Shown here piece after piece: positions 19,072-27,716 of a DNA stretch of 64,000 nt. The number at the start of each line of letters is the position of its first letter. Position 1 is the first letter of the stretch. The position numbers and the translations under genes were made by a program. The notes under the pieces are model-generated. The model saw only the letters and a list, made by a program, of their open reading frames with translations. It was not told where the DNA came from and made no database searches. This DNA is from Bacteroides helcogenes P 36-108 (GTDB lineage: Bacteria > Bacteroidota > Bacteroidia > Bacteroidales > Bacteroidaceae): NCBI RefSeq assembly GCF_000186225.1, contig NC_014933.1:2666001-2730000 (forward strand), given 5' to 3'.

Positions 19072-20736
19072 ATGGAAATAAAGAATAGTAAATGGACTGC
19101 ACTCTGTGTTTTATTTTTGGGACTGTTTTCTTTTATCAGTTGTGTTGAAAATACCCCTGAATCTGTAAAGGAACCAGGGCGATATACGAAAGATGATATA
19201 AAGTCATATTCCGATCTTTTCGATGTTTTTTGGACTACCATGGATCAAAAATACAACTATTTTAACGAGCAGAAGCAGGATTGGGAAGTTGTGTACAATG
19301 AATATTCTCCAAAATTTAAAGAGCTTAAGACATTCAATAGGAATAAACAATACAGTAGAGCGGAGATATCAGAGGATTGTGACAAAGCCATACAATATTT
19401 TAAAGACATCATTGATCCCATTATAGATCGACATTTTTATGTGAAAATATCATTTCCCGTGTCACATAGTTACTTTAAGAGTGTCTATTTTCGAGGTGGA
19501 ATGAAAAATGAAGAAACAATATATACTTATCCTTTTAAATATAAGTATGCATATATGAAATCCAGAGTACAACCGATAACGGGAATTTTTGGAGAAAAGA
19601 ATGATATACTGGGTGGTTTCTTGTTGGATAATCCAGATATCTATTATTTCGGATTTGAATCATTTATAATAAGTCGTGATTATATACTTTCGTTTGATGA
19701 TGATTATTTGGGAATAGATGATAAGAGTCTGTACTATTTGGCTGAAACAGAAATAAAAGACACTGTTGCAAGTAAAGTGAATAACTCTGCTGCAGGAAAT
19801 ATTCTGATTGAAAAATCCGTGGAATGCGTGAATAAATTCAACTCTTTTATAAAGTCTGAAGTTGCAAGAAAAGCTATAAATAAAATGAGAGATTTTAATC
19901 GATCGGAAAGAATAGATGAGGATTTTATTGAGGCCTTATTTAAGGCAAAAGAAAAAGCCCCTGATATAAATAGCGAATTATTGCTATTAAATAAAATTCA
20001 AGAGTTTGTTTTAAATCCTGATTATACAGAATGGTTTAAACAACGCCTGATGAAGCATTTGCAGTTTGCATGTGAATATCCTATTTTTCTTTCACATATA
20101 GATAAAGGTCTCAATAGCCAATATAAGATAGATTTCTACAAGAATTTTTTAACTCCTCTCAGGGAAGGTAAGATAAAAAAGATAATATTGGATTTTAGGG
20201 GAAATGGTGGAGGTATGGTCCTTGATGCAAGAACATTTATAGATCGATTTATCACTCGAAATACTGTTTTTGGTTATCAAAGATTTAAAGAAGATAATAA
20301 TCCTTTCAGTTACACTCCATGGATTCCTTGTATGACTAAAACAACAGATGTTGGAATAAAAAAAGAAATCCCTATAGTTATCCTTATAGATAAAGAGAGT
20401 GCAAGTATGTCTGAAATTAGTACTTTGATGTTAAAAAGCCAGGGAGAGCATGTAACCGTTGTAGGACATTATAGTGCTGGCGCAACTGCTGGTTTAGGAG
20501 ATTCGGATCAGTTCAATGGAGGATTGAGAGAAAAAGTAGGCGGTTATCTGGAATTTTATATGCCTTTGCTTGCAATGCAAGATGCCTCTCACACAGTAAT
20601 AGAAGGCGTAGGTATTAAACCCGATGTTTTACTGGAGCCACTAACTGAGGAGGAAGTTTATGAAATGATTATTTCGCCTAAAACTCACATTGATCGCACA
20701 TTGGAGCAAGCTATAAAACTTTTGGAGAAAAAATAA
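19072..20736 (+). CDS. S41-family peptidase-like lipoprotein
   Basis: 554 residues with lipobox FSFISC (Cys about 24), so probably outer-membrane anchored. The C-terminal about 200 residues show the S41 (C-terminal processing protease) core: LDFRGNGGGMVLDAR and KESASMSEIS, where the nucleophile is likely S445. The usual GEKTFGKG loop that supplies the catalytic lysine in CtpA-type enzymes reads VVGHYSAGATAG, so a Ser-Lys dyad is not evident. It could use a tricorn-like arrangement or be inactive. No PDZ domain is obvious; the N-terminal about 300 residues are unrecognised. Partner of the preceding barrel protein by position. Confidence 0.82.
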   Translation: MEIKNSKWTALCVLFLGLFSFISCVENTPESVKEPGRYTKDDIKSYSDLFDVFWTTMDQKYNYFNEQKQDWEVVYNEYSPKFKELKTFNRNKQYSRAEISEDCDKAIQYFKDIIDPIIDRHFYVKISFPVSHSYFKSVYFRGGMKNEETIYTYPFKYKYAYMKSRVQPITGIFGEKNDILGGFLLDNPDIYYFGFESFIISRDYILSFDDDYLGIDDKSLYYLAETEIKDTVASKVNNSAAGNILIEKSVECVNKFNSFIKSEVARKAINKMRDFNRSERIDEDFIEALFKAKEKAPDINSELLLLNKIQEFVLNPDYTEWFKQRLMKHLQFACEYPIFLSHIDKGLNSQYKIDFYKNFLTPLREGKIKKIILDFRGNGGGMVLDARTFIDRFITRNTVFGYQRFKEDNNPFSYTPWIPCMTKTTDVGIKKEIPIVILIDKESASMSEISTLMLKSQGEHVTVVGHYSAGATAGLGDSDQFNGGLREKVGGYLEFYMPLLAMQDASHTVIEGVGIKPDVLLEPLTEEEVYEMIISPKTHIDRTLEQAIKLLEKK

Positions 20737-20835
20737 AATTGTGCAAATAAAAGTTCTTGTTATGTTGTGAAAGAAATTGTTCTTTTAGGAAATGAACAAT
20801 AGTTTTTGATTAGATGATGTTGTAATTATGTAAAC

Positions 20836-20878
20836 TTCCGCAATAATATGTGTCTGGTAGCACATATTTATTGCGGAA
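20836..20878. terminator. Bidirectional hairpin terminator
   Basis: Arms TTCCGCAATAA and TTATTGCGGAA, extended by TATGTG/CACATA around an 8-base loop, lie between the convergent S41-like and DUF1460 genes. T-tracts are modest on both sides. Confidence 0.7.
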
Positions 20879-20905
20879 ATAAAACAAATGTATAAAAAGG
20901 TGTGT

Positions 20906-21694
20906 TTATTTCTTCATTCTCAATACCCGGATTCCTGTCCACTTGCTATTGTCTTGCAGCATCTGTGACAGGGCAACCTTTGAGACAACGACTTTCTTCT
21001 GGGTGGAAGAAGCGTGCAATAGGGTGAGTTTACCGTTTACATAGAAGGCGATGCCTAAGTGGGCTACATCCAATCCTGGAGTATTAGTGGCGATAGCAAT
21101 AATATCTCCATCTTTTATCCAAGGCATTCCTTTGACAGGCAGGTCGGCTTTGGGAAGATAGTGAACGGTTTGTCCGGATAGTGATTTCTCAATCTCTTTC
21201 ATTTTTGCTACATTCTCTTTAGAGTTGGTAAGTTGCTTGTACTGCTCAGGATGGGAGGACATGTAAGAGATGGACAGCTTTTCGGTATCAGAACAATAGC
21301 TTGCCGACATATCTTTAAGGAAACCGTTGCGTACTCCATTGTTAATCCAATCTGCAATGTAGTGCAGACGCGAGGTATAACCGTCAATCTTGCCGTCACG
21401 ATAGCGTATTTTTTGCAAATTGTCCGCAAAAGCGCTTTCAGAAATATCACCGTTGGCTTGTTTGGGAGTGAGAGATTCAGCCAAAATATACTCTACAAGG
21501 GTAGTACAATCCACTTCATCGCAATTGATGATAAGTTCTTCGGGGCCATCCACTTCCAACGTATGAGCTACGTACGGAACATCTACATACTTTATCCCAT
21601 TGCTCAGCATAACGCTTTTATCTTGTGCAGACGCCGAAGCCATTACTGCCGCAGCACAAAGAGCACTGAACATAAGTTTAGTCATTACTTTCAT
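20906..21694 (-). CDS. DUF1460 (amidase-like) secreted protein
   Basis: 262-residue exported protein with a signal peptide ending ASASAQ (about 24). It is recognised as DUF1460, which has an NlpC/P60-like fold. A likely nucleophile Cys is in DEVDCTTLVEYIL (about residue 62), and a likely catalytic His is in DVAHLGIAF (about 214); both match the family pattern. Members act on bacterial cell-wall amide bonds in characterised cases, so a role in peptidoglycan turnover is expected. It is separated from the hydrolase upstream by a terminator and is probably its own unit. Confidence 0.87.
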   Translation of the reverse strand: MKVMTKLMFSALCAAAVMASASAQDKSVMLSNGIKYVDVPYVAHTLEVDGPEELIINCDEVDCTTLVEYILAESLTPKQANGDISESAFADNLQKIRYRDGKIDGYTSRLHYIADWINNGVRNGFLKDMSASYCSDTEKLSISYMSSHPEQYKQLTNSKENVAKMKEIEKSLSGQTVHYLPKADLPVKGMPWIKDGDIIAIATNTPGLDVAHLGIAFYVNGKLTLLHASSTQKKVVVSKVALSQMLQDNSKWTGIRVLRMKK

Positions 21695-21733
21695 TGTTTT
21701 CTTTTTTGATTATTATTCTATTTGTCTTTAAAA

Positions 21734-21769
21734 TAAAAAGGATGCAGCAAATTTACTACATCCTTTTCA
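21734..21769 (-). terminator. Terminator of the OPT-hydrolase unit
   Basis: AAAAGGATG and CATCCTTTT arms around a 14-base loop. Reading leftward the 3' arm ends in a T-run (CATCCTTTTTATTTT). It lies downstream of the alpha/beta hydrolase gene. Confidence 0.8.
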
Positions 21770-21834
21770 TAAAAGATTAATCCGGGGGGATTAAAATTCA
21801 AGATTACAGGATAATTTTTTTGTAACCGTTATTT

Positions 21835-22710
21835 TTATTTTTCGGCCACCGGAAACACAAGCCCCTCGCGCAGCCACTTTTCCAGCTCGCATGTCCATTG
21901 GCGTTTGTAGGCAAAACCATCGCGAAATCCCCATCCGTGTCCGCCGGTGGGATAAACGTGCAGGCAGGCGGGTACTTTCTGGTCGCGCAGGGCAAGGAAA
22001 TAACCGATGCCATTGATGGGAGGCACTGCACCATCGTCCGAAGAAAGCATGATGAATGCTTGCGGAGAATGTGAGGATACCTGTCTTTCAAGAGAATATT
22101 TCTGTTCAAGCTCCAATGGAGGGTTTTCTCCAAGGAGGCCTTTGCGTGAACCTTCATGGGTTACACCTTTCACCATGGAGATTACCGGATAGAATAGGAT
22201 TTGAAAATCGGGTCGTGTCTTTTCACTGCTGTAAAGGGAGGCAAGCGAGGCAGCCAAGTGCCCTCCCGCCGATGCTCCCATGATACCGACACGTTGCGGA
22301 TTGACACCCCATTCCGTCGCATGCTTGCGGACAAGAAGCATGGCCTGTTCCGCATCCGAAAGAGGCACTTCATGATGCCCGTTCGGCATGCGATACTTCA
22401 TGACTATATAAGTGATGCCTTGCGCATTGAACCAGGAAGCCATATCGTGTCCTTCGTGATTCATGGCGAGACGGACGTAGCCACCACCCGGACACATGAT
22501 AATTGCCATGCCGTTAGGCTTGACTGCAGGATAAACCGTGATAGAGGGATTGACCACATTAGCCATCCGTCCGCCATCCAGGTCTTCTTCCACGCCATCC
22601 AGTCCATTACTGCTGGGTGCGCCATCGGGCCACAAGGGAAACTCAATGGGATTTTGGGCAAATAACATTGTTGTCATAAACGATATAGACAGAATTAGGA
22701 ATTTCTTCAT
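21835..22710 (-). CDS. Secreted alpha/beta hydrolase (esterase-like)
   Basis: 291 residues with a signal peptide (about 1-18, ending LFAQ). The fold is that of the acetyl-esterase/BD-FAE group: oxyanion segment MCPGGGYVRLAMNHEG (about 93-108), nucleophile elbow GIMGASAGGHLAA (Ser about 169), a late SSDDGAVPP and a His in PTGGHGWGF. Substrate unknown; relatives deacetylate plant glycans or act on small esters. It follows the OPT transporter by 13 bp on the same strand, so the two are likely cotranscribed. Confidence 0.88.
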   Translation of the reverse strand: MKKFLILSISFMTTMLFAQNPIEFPLWPDGAPSSNGLDGVEEDLDGGRMANVVNPSITVYPAVKPNGMAIIMCPGGGYVRLAMNHEGHDMASWFNAQGITYIVMKYRMPNGHHEVPLSDAEQAMLLVRKHATEWGVNPQRVGIMGASAGGHLAASLASLYSSEKTRPDFQILFYPVISMVKGVTHEGSRKGLLGENPPLELEQKYSLERQVSSHSPQAFIMLSSDDGAVPPINGIGYFLALRDQKVPACLHVYPTGGHGWGFRDGFAYKRQWTCELEKWLREGLVFPVAEK

Positions 22711-22723
22711 GGTAGCCTTGTTT

Positions 22724-24718
22724 TTATTTTATTTTCATCGAAGCTTTAATGAAATAAAGAATCAGGACGGCATAAGCCCCGAGAGCCAGAACTTCGGACC
22801 AAGAGTTCTGCAACCATGCGTCGTTGATCAGATTGATGCCTCCAAAACGCATGGCGGCACTGACTACTCCCATTAACGCGCCACCGGCAATGAATCCGGA
22901 CGCAAGCAAGGTCCCTTTTTCTCCACGTTCGGTATTGAGGGAAGCATTCTTGCTGCGACTGGTCACGTACCAGTTCATTGCACCGCCTACTACCAATGGC
23001 ACGTTCAGCTCTAACGGAATGAACATGCCCAATGCAAATGCCAGTGCGGGGATTTTACAGAAATTCAGGATAACGGCAAGTATAGCCCCGATGCCATATA
23101 ATAACCAAGGAGCACCGACACCGTTCATCAATGGCTCGATTACGGCAGCCATCGCGTTGGCCTGCGGTGCTGCAAGTTGTCCGCTGGTGAAGCCGTATGT
23201 CTTGTTGAGGATAATCATTACCCCTCCCACCGTAGCAGCAGAGACTATTGTTCCAAGAAACTTCCACGCTTCCTGTTTGGCAGGAGTACTGCCAAGCCAG
23301 TAGCCAATCTTCAGGTCGGTAATGAATCCGCCTGCCATAGACAACGCAGTACAAACGACTCCGCCCATAACGAGTGCGGCAACCATGCCTTCGGGACCTT
23401 TCAGGCCGACGGCCACCATTACTACGGACGCTAAAATCAATGTCATCAGTGTCATGCCCGAAACCGGATTTGTACCAACAATAGCGATGGCGTTGGCGGC
23501 TACCGTGGTGAACAGGAAAGCAATGCCGGCTACGAGTAAAATAGCTACAACAGTGTGTATCAGATTTCCTTGCATTACATCAAAGTAAAAGAACAATACT
23601 ACCAATGCCAGCGTAATAATAGAGCCGATGGCAATGATTTTCATGGGAAGGTCGCGCTGCGTACGCTTTACGTGAATGTCTGCATTGGATTTTCCACCCA
23701 TTTCTTTTGCTGCCAGCCCTACCGCACCTTTGATGATGCTCCATGACTTGATGATACCGATAATGCCTGCCATGGCAATGCCGCCGATTCCGATGCTCTT
23801 GGCATAATATTTGAAGATTTCTTCAGGAGCCATAACTCCTATGGCGTCTGTAATTTCGGGATTCCATTGGTTCAGTATGCTGTCTCCCCAAATAAGAGAC
23901 ATGCACGGAATGATAATCCACCATACGGTCAGTGAGCCAGCACAGATGATGGAGGCGTATTTCAATCCTACGATATAGCCCAAACCGAGTACGGCTGCAC
24001 CAGTATTTACTTTGAATACTAACTTTACCTTTTCGGCCATCATTTCGCCGAAACTGCAGATGCGGGTAGTAAAATTTTCATTCCACCAGCCAAAGGTAGC
24101 CACGATGAAGTCGTACATACCGCCGATGATACCCGCCATTAATAATGGTTTGGCCTGATTGCCGCCTTTCTCACCGGAGACGAGCACTTGTGTAGTTGCC
24201 GTAGCTTCGGGAAAAGGATATTTGCCATGCATATCGCTTACAAAGTATTTACGGAAAGGAATAAGGAAAAGAATACCCAATATGCCGCCTAATAAAGAAC
24301 TTATAAATACTTGTGTGAAGGTCACGGTAATTTCTTTGGGATAACTTTCTTGAAGAATATACAAGGCCGGCAAGGTGAAGATAGCTCCTGCTACGATAAC
24401 GCCGGAACTGGCGCCGATGGATTGGATAATGACATTCTCGCCTAACGCATTTTTTCGTTTTGCAGCACCGGATACGCCGACGGCAATAATGGCAATGGGA
24501 ATTGCAGCTTCAAAGACTTGTCCTACCTTCAGACCCAGATAGGCGGCAGCGGCCGAAAAGATGATTGCCATAGCAATTCCCCATGATATTGACCAAAAGT
24601 TTACTTCAGAATATCTTTTGTCCGGACTCATCAAGGGATTATATACTTCACCCGGTTTCAATTCACGGAAAGCACTTTCCGGCAGTCCGGTAATCGGCTT
24701 TTCTTCTTCTTGTTTCAT
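22724..24718 (-). CDS. OPT-family oligopeptide transporter
   Basis: 664-residue integral membrane protein with about 15 hydrophobic segments. Family markers are FWSISWGIAMAIIFSAAAAY near the N-terminus, GLKVGQVFEAAIPIAI, and PFPEATATTQVLVSGE, typical of the bacterial OPT branch. OPT proteins are proton-coupled importers of peptides or metal chelates; the substrate cannot be told from sequence. First gene of a two-gene unit with the alpha/beta hydrolase. Confidence 0.92.
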   Translation of the reverse strand: MKQEEEKPITGLPESAFRELKPGEVYNPLMSPDKRYSEVNFWSISWGIAMAIIFSAAAAYLGLKVGQVFEAAIPIAIIAVGVSGAAKRKNALGENVIIQSIGASSGVIVAGAIFTLPALYILQESYPKEITVTFTQVFISSLLGGILGILFLIPFRKYFVSDMHGKYPFPEATATTQVLVSGEKGGNQAKPLLMAGIIGGMYDFIVATFGWWNENFTTRICSFGEMMAEKVKLVFKVNTGAAVLGLGYIVGLKYASIICAGSLTVWWIIIPCMSLIWGDSILNQWNPEITDAIGVMAPEEIFKYYAKSIGIGGIAMAGIIGIIKSWSIIKGAVGLAAKEMGGKSNADIHVKRTQRDLPMKIIAIGSIITLALVVLFFYFDVMQGNLIHTVVAILLVAGIAFLFTTVAANAIAIVGTNPVSGMTLMTLILASVVMVAVGLKGPEGMVAALVMGGVVCTALSMAGGFITDLKIGYWLGSTPAKQEAWKFLGTIVSAATVGGVMIILNKTYGFTSGQLAAPQANAMAAVIEPLMNGVGAPWLLYGIGAILAVILNFCKIPALAFALGMFIPLELNVPLVVGGAMNWYVTSRSKNASLNTERGEKGTLLASGFIAGGALMGVVSAAMRFGGINLINDAWLQNSWSEVLALGAYAVLILYFIKASMKIK

Positions 24719-24830
24719 AGTTCGATATATTTTAAATTATAATTAGTCTTTTCGAGGATGTAAGCGGCTTTTCAGAGAAAGCTATTTTTTCATCTTTTGA
24801 AAAGCGGCTTTAAATAGGCTTCAAAGTAAG

Positions 24831-24861
24831 CAAAAAAAAAGGAGAATTTTTCAATTCTCCT
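24831..24861 (-). terminator. Intrinsic terminator of the DUF1573 gene
   Basis: Reading leftward: AGGAGAATT, short loop, AATTCTCCT, then an uninterrupted run of Ts (nine or more). Confidence 0.92.
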
Positions 24862-24883
24862 AATTCTATTGCAGTGAAAACGC

Positions 24884-25279
24884 TTATTTGACATCTTTTG
24901 CCGTCATATCTCCTTCAATGAACAATCTCATCATTTCTGTTTTGGCATTGGTACGCAGAGTGATGGACTTCTTGAAATGTCCAGGATATCTGCCTGTTCC
25001 GTTATAGGTAACTTTTACAGTACCTGTTTTGCCAGGCAGAATCGGCTCCTGTGTATATTCAGGTATGGTACAGCCACAGGATGCAACAGCCTGATGGATA
25101 ACTAATGGAGCATCACCTATATTGGTGAACTTGAATGTATAAGATACCACTGGGCTATTTTCGGAGAAAGTCCCGAAATCATGCGTAGTCTGTTCAAACT
25201 TAATGTCTGCTTTTCCTTGTGCATAAGCATATCCAATACTCATGACCAACATCATCATATAGAAAGCAATTTTCTTCAT
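24884..25279 (-). CDS. DUF1573 secreted protein
   Basis: 131 residues. A signal peptide (about 1-20) is followed by one immunoglobulin-like DUF1573 domain: THDFGTFSENSPV (about 32-44), FKFTNIGDAPLVI and ASCGCTIPEY, with the conserved CGC pair. DUF1573 proteins are abundant in Bacteroidetes and of unknown function; the CGC may bind metal or form a disulfide. Single-gene unit: a -7 box TACCTTTG at 25317-25310 lies upstream and a strong terminator downstream. Confidence 0.9.
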   Translation of the reverse strand: MKKIAFYMMMLVMSIGYAYAQGKADIKFEQTTHDFGTFSENSPVVSYTFKFTNIGDAPLVIHQAVASCGCTIPEYTQEPILPGKTGTVKVTYNGTGRYPGHFKKSITLRTNAKTEMMRLFIEGDMTAKDVK

Positions 25280-25309
25280 GTTCTTGTCTTTTTTATATTA
25301 TAACAGGGG

Positions 25310-25317
25310 CAAAGGTA
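25310..25317 (-). promoter_or_regulatory. Predicted -7 box for the DUF1573 gene
   Basis: TACCTTTG read leftward, 31 bases before the ATG at 25279. No clear -33 box. Confidence 0.45.
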
Positions 25318-25371
25318 AGCTATTCTCATTAAAAGAGGGTTTATGATGTGCAAAATTGTATTAAATTCCTC

Positions 25372-26079
25372 TTACAAGGTATCTGGGCGTATGATTAATA
25401 ATGAAAAATAGGGAAAACGAAGGGTCTCTATCCGGTGAATGTCATTCAGATATTTTTCATTTGGAGTTCCTATATTCTCAAAGTAATGATATTGGTATTC
25501 CGGATGCAAATGGAGGCATCGGTGCACTTCGTCTGTACATTTGGATAGTTTCATAATGATAACTACAGTTTTTTCACAGATCAGTTTTTCTATTTCTTCT
25601 GTGGTAGCGATACCGGGTATGACCGTCAGGCGTTCGTCTTGGCTGGCAACATGCAGCCCGCTCCATGCACCGGCAGCAATGAAGGCGGGAATACCGGCTA
25701 TGTGCATTACCGAAATCCCATTGGCATGCATCTTCTCAAAAATATAATGTACGGAAGAGTAGAACCCTGCGTCTCCTTCAGCTACGATACAGATTCTTTT
25801 ATCTTTCTTATACAATAAAAGTGCTTCCATGTAAACATGCTCATAGGCTTTTATGGCTTTTTCTCGCTGTTTGCTCATGGAAAGTGGAAAACGATGGATG
25901 CTATTTTCGGGAATATTCAGTTGGTGCATGATGTTTGCCGCACGTGAGGTAGTCTGTCCGTCTTGCATACGGGTTTCAGGACAAAAAATGCAGTCGGCTT
26001 TTTGTAAGGCTTTAAGTCCTTTGACGGTAATTAATTCCGGTTCACCCGGACCGAGAGATACGAAGATGATTGGATGCAT
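25372..26079 (-). CDS. cobI: CobI/CbiL, precorrin-2 C20-methyltransferase
   Basis: SAM-dependent uroporphyrin-type methyltransferase, 235 residues, adding the C20 methyl of the corrin ring. Diagnostic: VSLGPGEPELITVKGLKAL at the N-terminus, AEGDAGFYSSVHYIFEKM in the middle, and GIPAFIAAGAWSGLHVASQ. It sits alone, about 8 kb from the main corrin operon and divergent from the AraC-rcl cluster (101 bp between starts). No cobalamin riboswitch is seen in front of it. Confidence 0.93.
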   Translation of the reverse strand: MHPIIFVSLGPGEPELITVKGLKALQKADCIFCPETRMQDGQTTSRAANIMHQLNIPENSIHRFPLSMSKQREKAIKAYEHVYMEALLLYKKDKRICIVAEGDAGFYSSVHYIFEKMHANGISVMHIAGIPAFIAAGAWSGLHVASQDERLTVIPGIATTEEIEKLICEKTVVIIMKLSKCTDEVHRCLHLHPEYQYHYFENIGTPNEKYLNDIHRIETLRFPYFSLLIIRPDTL

Positions 26080-26148
26080 GTGATTATTTAATTGAGATTA
26101 TGAGGATACAAAATTGAGGAAATAATCGGTACTAAACAAGATATGCCC

Positions 26149-26156
26149 TATCTTTG
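26149..26156 (+). promoter_or_regulatory. Predicted -7 box for the AraC-rclC-rclA unit
   Basis: TATCTTTG fits the consensus. It overlaps the TTG that would start a longer reading frame, so transcription near 26163 and translation from the ATG at 26181 are favoured. Confidence 0.55.
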
Positions 26157-26180
26157 TTATATTTATTAAATGAATCTATT

Positions 26181-27038
26181 ATGGATTACCAGTTTAACAC
26201 ACGTTTAAATGGCAATATAGCCATGACATATCATTTTCATGAGAATATGTCATTGAAATGTGACAAGACATTATATAAGTTTATTTGGGTACAGAAGGGG
26301 GTATTGTCAATAGAAGTGGATCATATTCCAATGCGCCTGTCTGAAAATGAGATTATTACTTTGACGCCATTGCATCATTTGGAGGTGAAAGAAGTAAAAG
26401 GTGAATATCTGACCTTTGTGTTCAATAGCAATTTTTATTGCATCTATGGGCATGACAATGAAGTATCTTGCAATGGTTTTCTTTTCTATGGTTCATCAAG
26501 GATTATGCGTTTGTCATTATCTACCGAACAGTCCTTCAACCTGTATGATATCGTTCGTATTTTTCGTCAGGAGTCCTCCGTACAGGATAATCTTCAGGAA
26601 GAGATGTTGCGTATTGTACTGAAGCGTTTCATCATAACCTGTACGCGCATTGCTCGCCTGAAATTTGATGTAAAAAAGGATGACGAGAAAGCTTTTGATA
26701 TTATTCGTCAATTCTATGTATTGGTAGATCAGAATTTTAGAGAGAAAAAGCAAGTAAAAGATTATGCCGATATTCTCTGCCGTTCTCCTAAGACCTTGTC
26801 CAATTTGTTTTCTGCTTGCAGTCTTCCATCTCCATTGAAGGTTATTCATGAACGCATAGAGGCAGAGGCAAAAAGGCTGTTATTATATACAGGGAAAAGT
26901 GCTAAGGAAATCGGCTTGATTCTAGGATTTGAAGATTTGGCTTCGTTCAGCCGATTCTTCAAAAAGATGACTGGAGAGGGTGTTTCGGATTATAGAAAAA
27001 GGGTGCAACGGGAAGAATTGCCAATAATTGAGGAATAA
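26181..27038 (+). CDS. AraC-family regulator next to rclC-rclA
   Basis: 285 residues from the ATG at 26181; a longer frame starts with TTG inside the predicted promoter. The N-terminal sensor domain holds cysteines C27, C87 and C97. The C-terminal AraC domain has VKDYADILCRSPKTLSNLF and AKEIGLILGFEDLASFSRFF. It is followed after 78 bp by rclC and rclA. In E. coli the linked regulator RclR is an AraC protein that senses hypochlorous acid through two N-terminal cysteines, so an analogous redox-sensing role is possible. Orthology to RclR is not claimed. Confidence 0.87.
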   Translation: MDYQFNTRLNGNIAMTYHFHENMSLKCDKTLYKFIWVQKGVLSIEVDHIPMRLSENEIITLTPLHHLEVKEVKGEYLTFVFNSNFYCIYGHDNEVSCNGFLFYGSSRIMRLSLSTEQSFNLYDIVRIFRQESSVQDNLQEEMLRIVLKRFIITCTRIARLKFDVKKDDEKAFDIIRQFYVLVDQNFREKKQVKDYADILCRSPKTLSNLFSACSLPSPLKVIHERIEAEAKRLLLYTGKSAKEIGLILGFEDLASFSRFFKKMTGEGVSDYRKRVQREELPIIEE

Positions 27039-27116
27039 TTGCTATTCCATATATGTACTAAAACAGAGAACTTTGCAAAAACAAAAAAGTTATTTTGAAT
27101 AATTGATTAAAATAGA

Positions 27117-27713
27117 ATGAAAATGAAAACAAAATTGCAAAATCTGTTCGTGACTGCGTTGACACTTGCTGCTTCTGTTCAAAAACTTGGTATTAATCTA
27201 ATCCGTGTTGCCATTTTGGTTATTTTTGTGTGGATTGGTGGCTTGAAATTCTGGAATTATGAGGCGGAGGGGATTGTTCCTTTTGTGGCAAACAGTCCTT
27301 TTATGAGTTTCTTTTATACAAAGAATGTACCGGAATATAAGGAATATAAATTAAAGGAAGGTGAGTTCAATGAAGTGAAACATCGGTGGCATGTGGAGAA
27401 TAATACATATGTCTTTTCCCATGGTTTGGGCATTCTTATTATGATGATAGGTATTCTTACATTTATGGGGATTTTCTTTCCGAAGATCGGATTAGCAGGA
27501 GCCGTATTAGCTGTTATTATGACTATTGGTACGCTTTCTTTTCTTGTAACTACTCCTGAGGTATGGGTTCCTGATTTGGGAAGTGGAGAACATGGATTTC
27601 CATTATTGACGGGTGCAGGCCGTTTGGTGATAAAGGATACAGCCATTCTTGCAGGAGCTATTGTTATACTGTCGGACAGTGCGAAAAAAGTATTGAATCA
27701 ATTAAAGAAATAG
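27117..27713 (+). CDS. rclC: RclC/YkgB-type DUF417 membrane protein
   Basis: 198-residue inner-membrane protein of the DUF417 family. About four helices are visible: about 23-45, 105-125, 128-148 and 172-190. Family-like stretches are VWIGGLKFWNYEAEGIVPFV and VANSPFMSF. In E. coli the homologue RclC belongs to the reactive-chlorine resistance operon; its exact activity is unknown. Its stop lies 3 bp before the rclA start, so the two are clearly cotranscribed. Confidence 0.87.
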   Translation: MKMKTKLQNLFVTALTLAASVQKLGINLIRVAILVIFVWIGGLKFWNYEAEGIVPFVANSPFMSFFYTKNVPEYKEYKLKEGEFNEVKHRWHVENNTYVFSHGLGILIMMIGILTFMGIFFPKIGLAGAVLAVIMTIGTLSFLVTTPEVWVPDLGSGEHGFPLLTGAGRLVIKDTAILAGAIVILSDSAKKVLNQLKK

Positions 27714-27716
27714 GTT

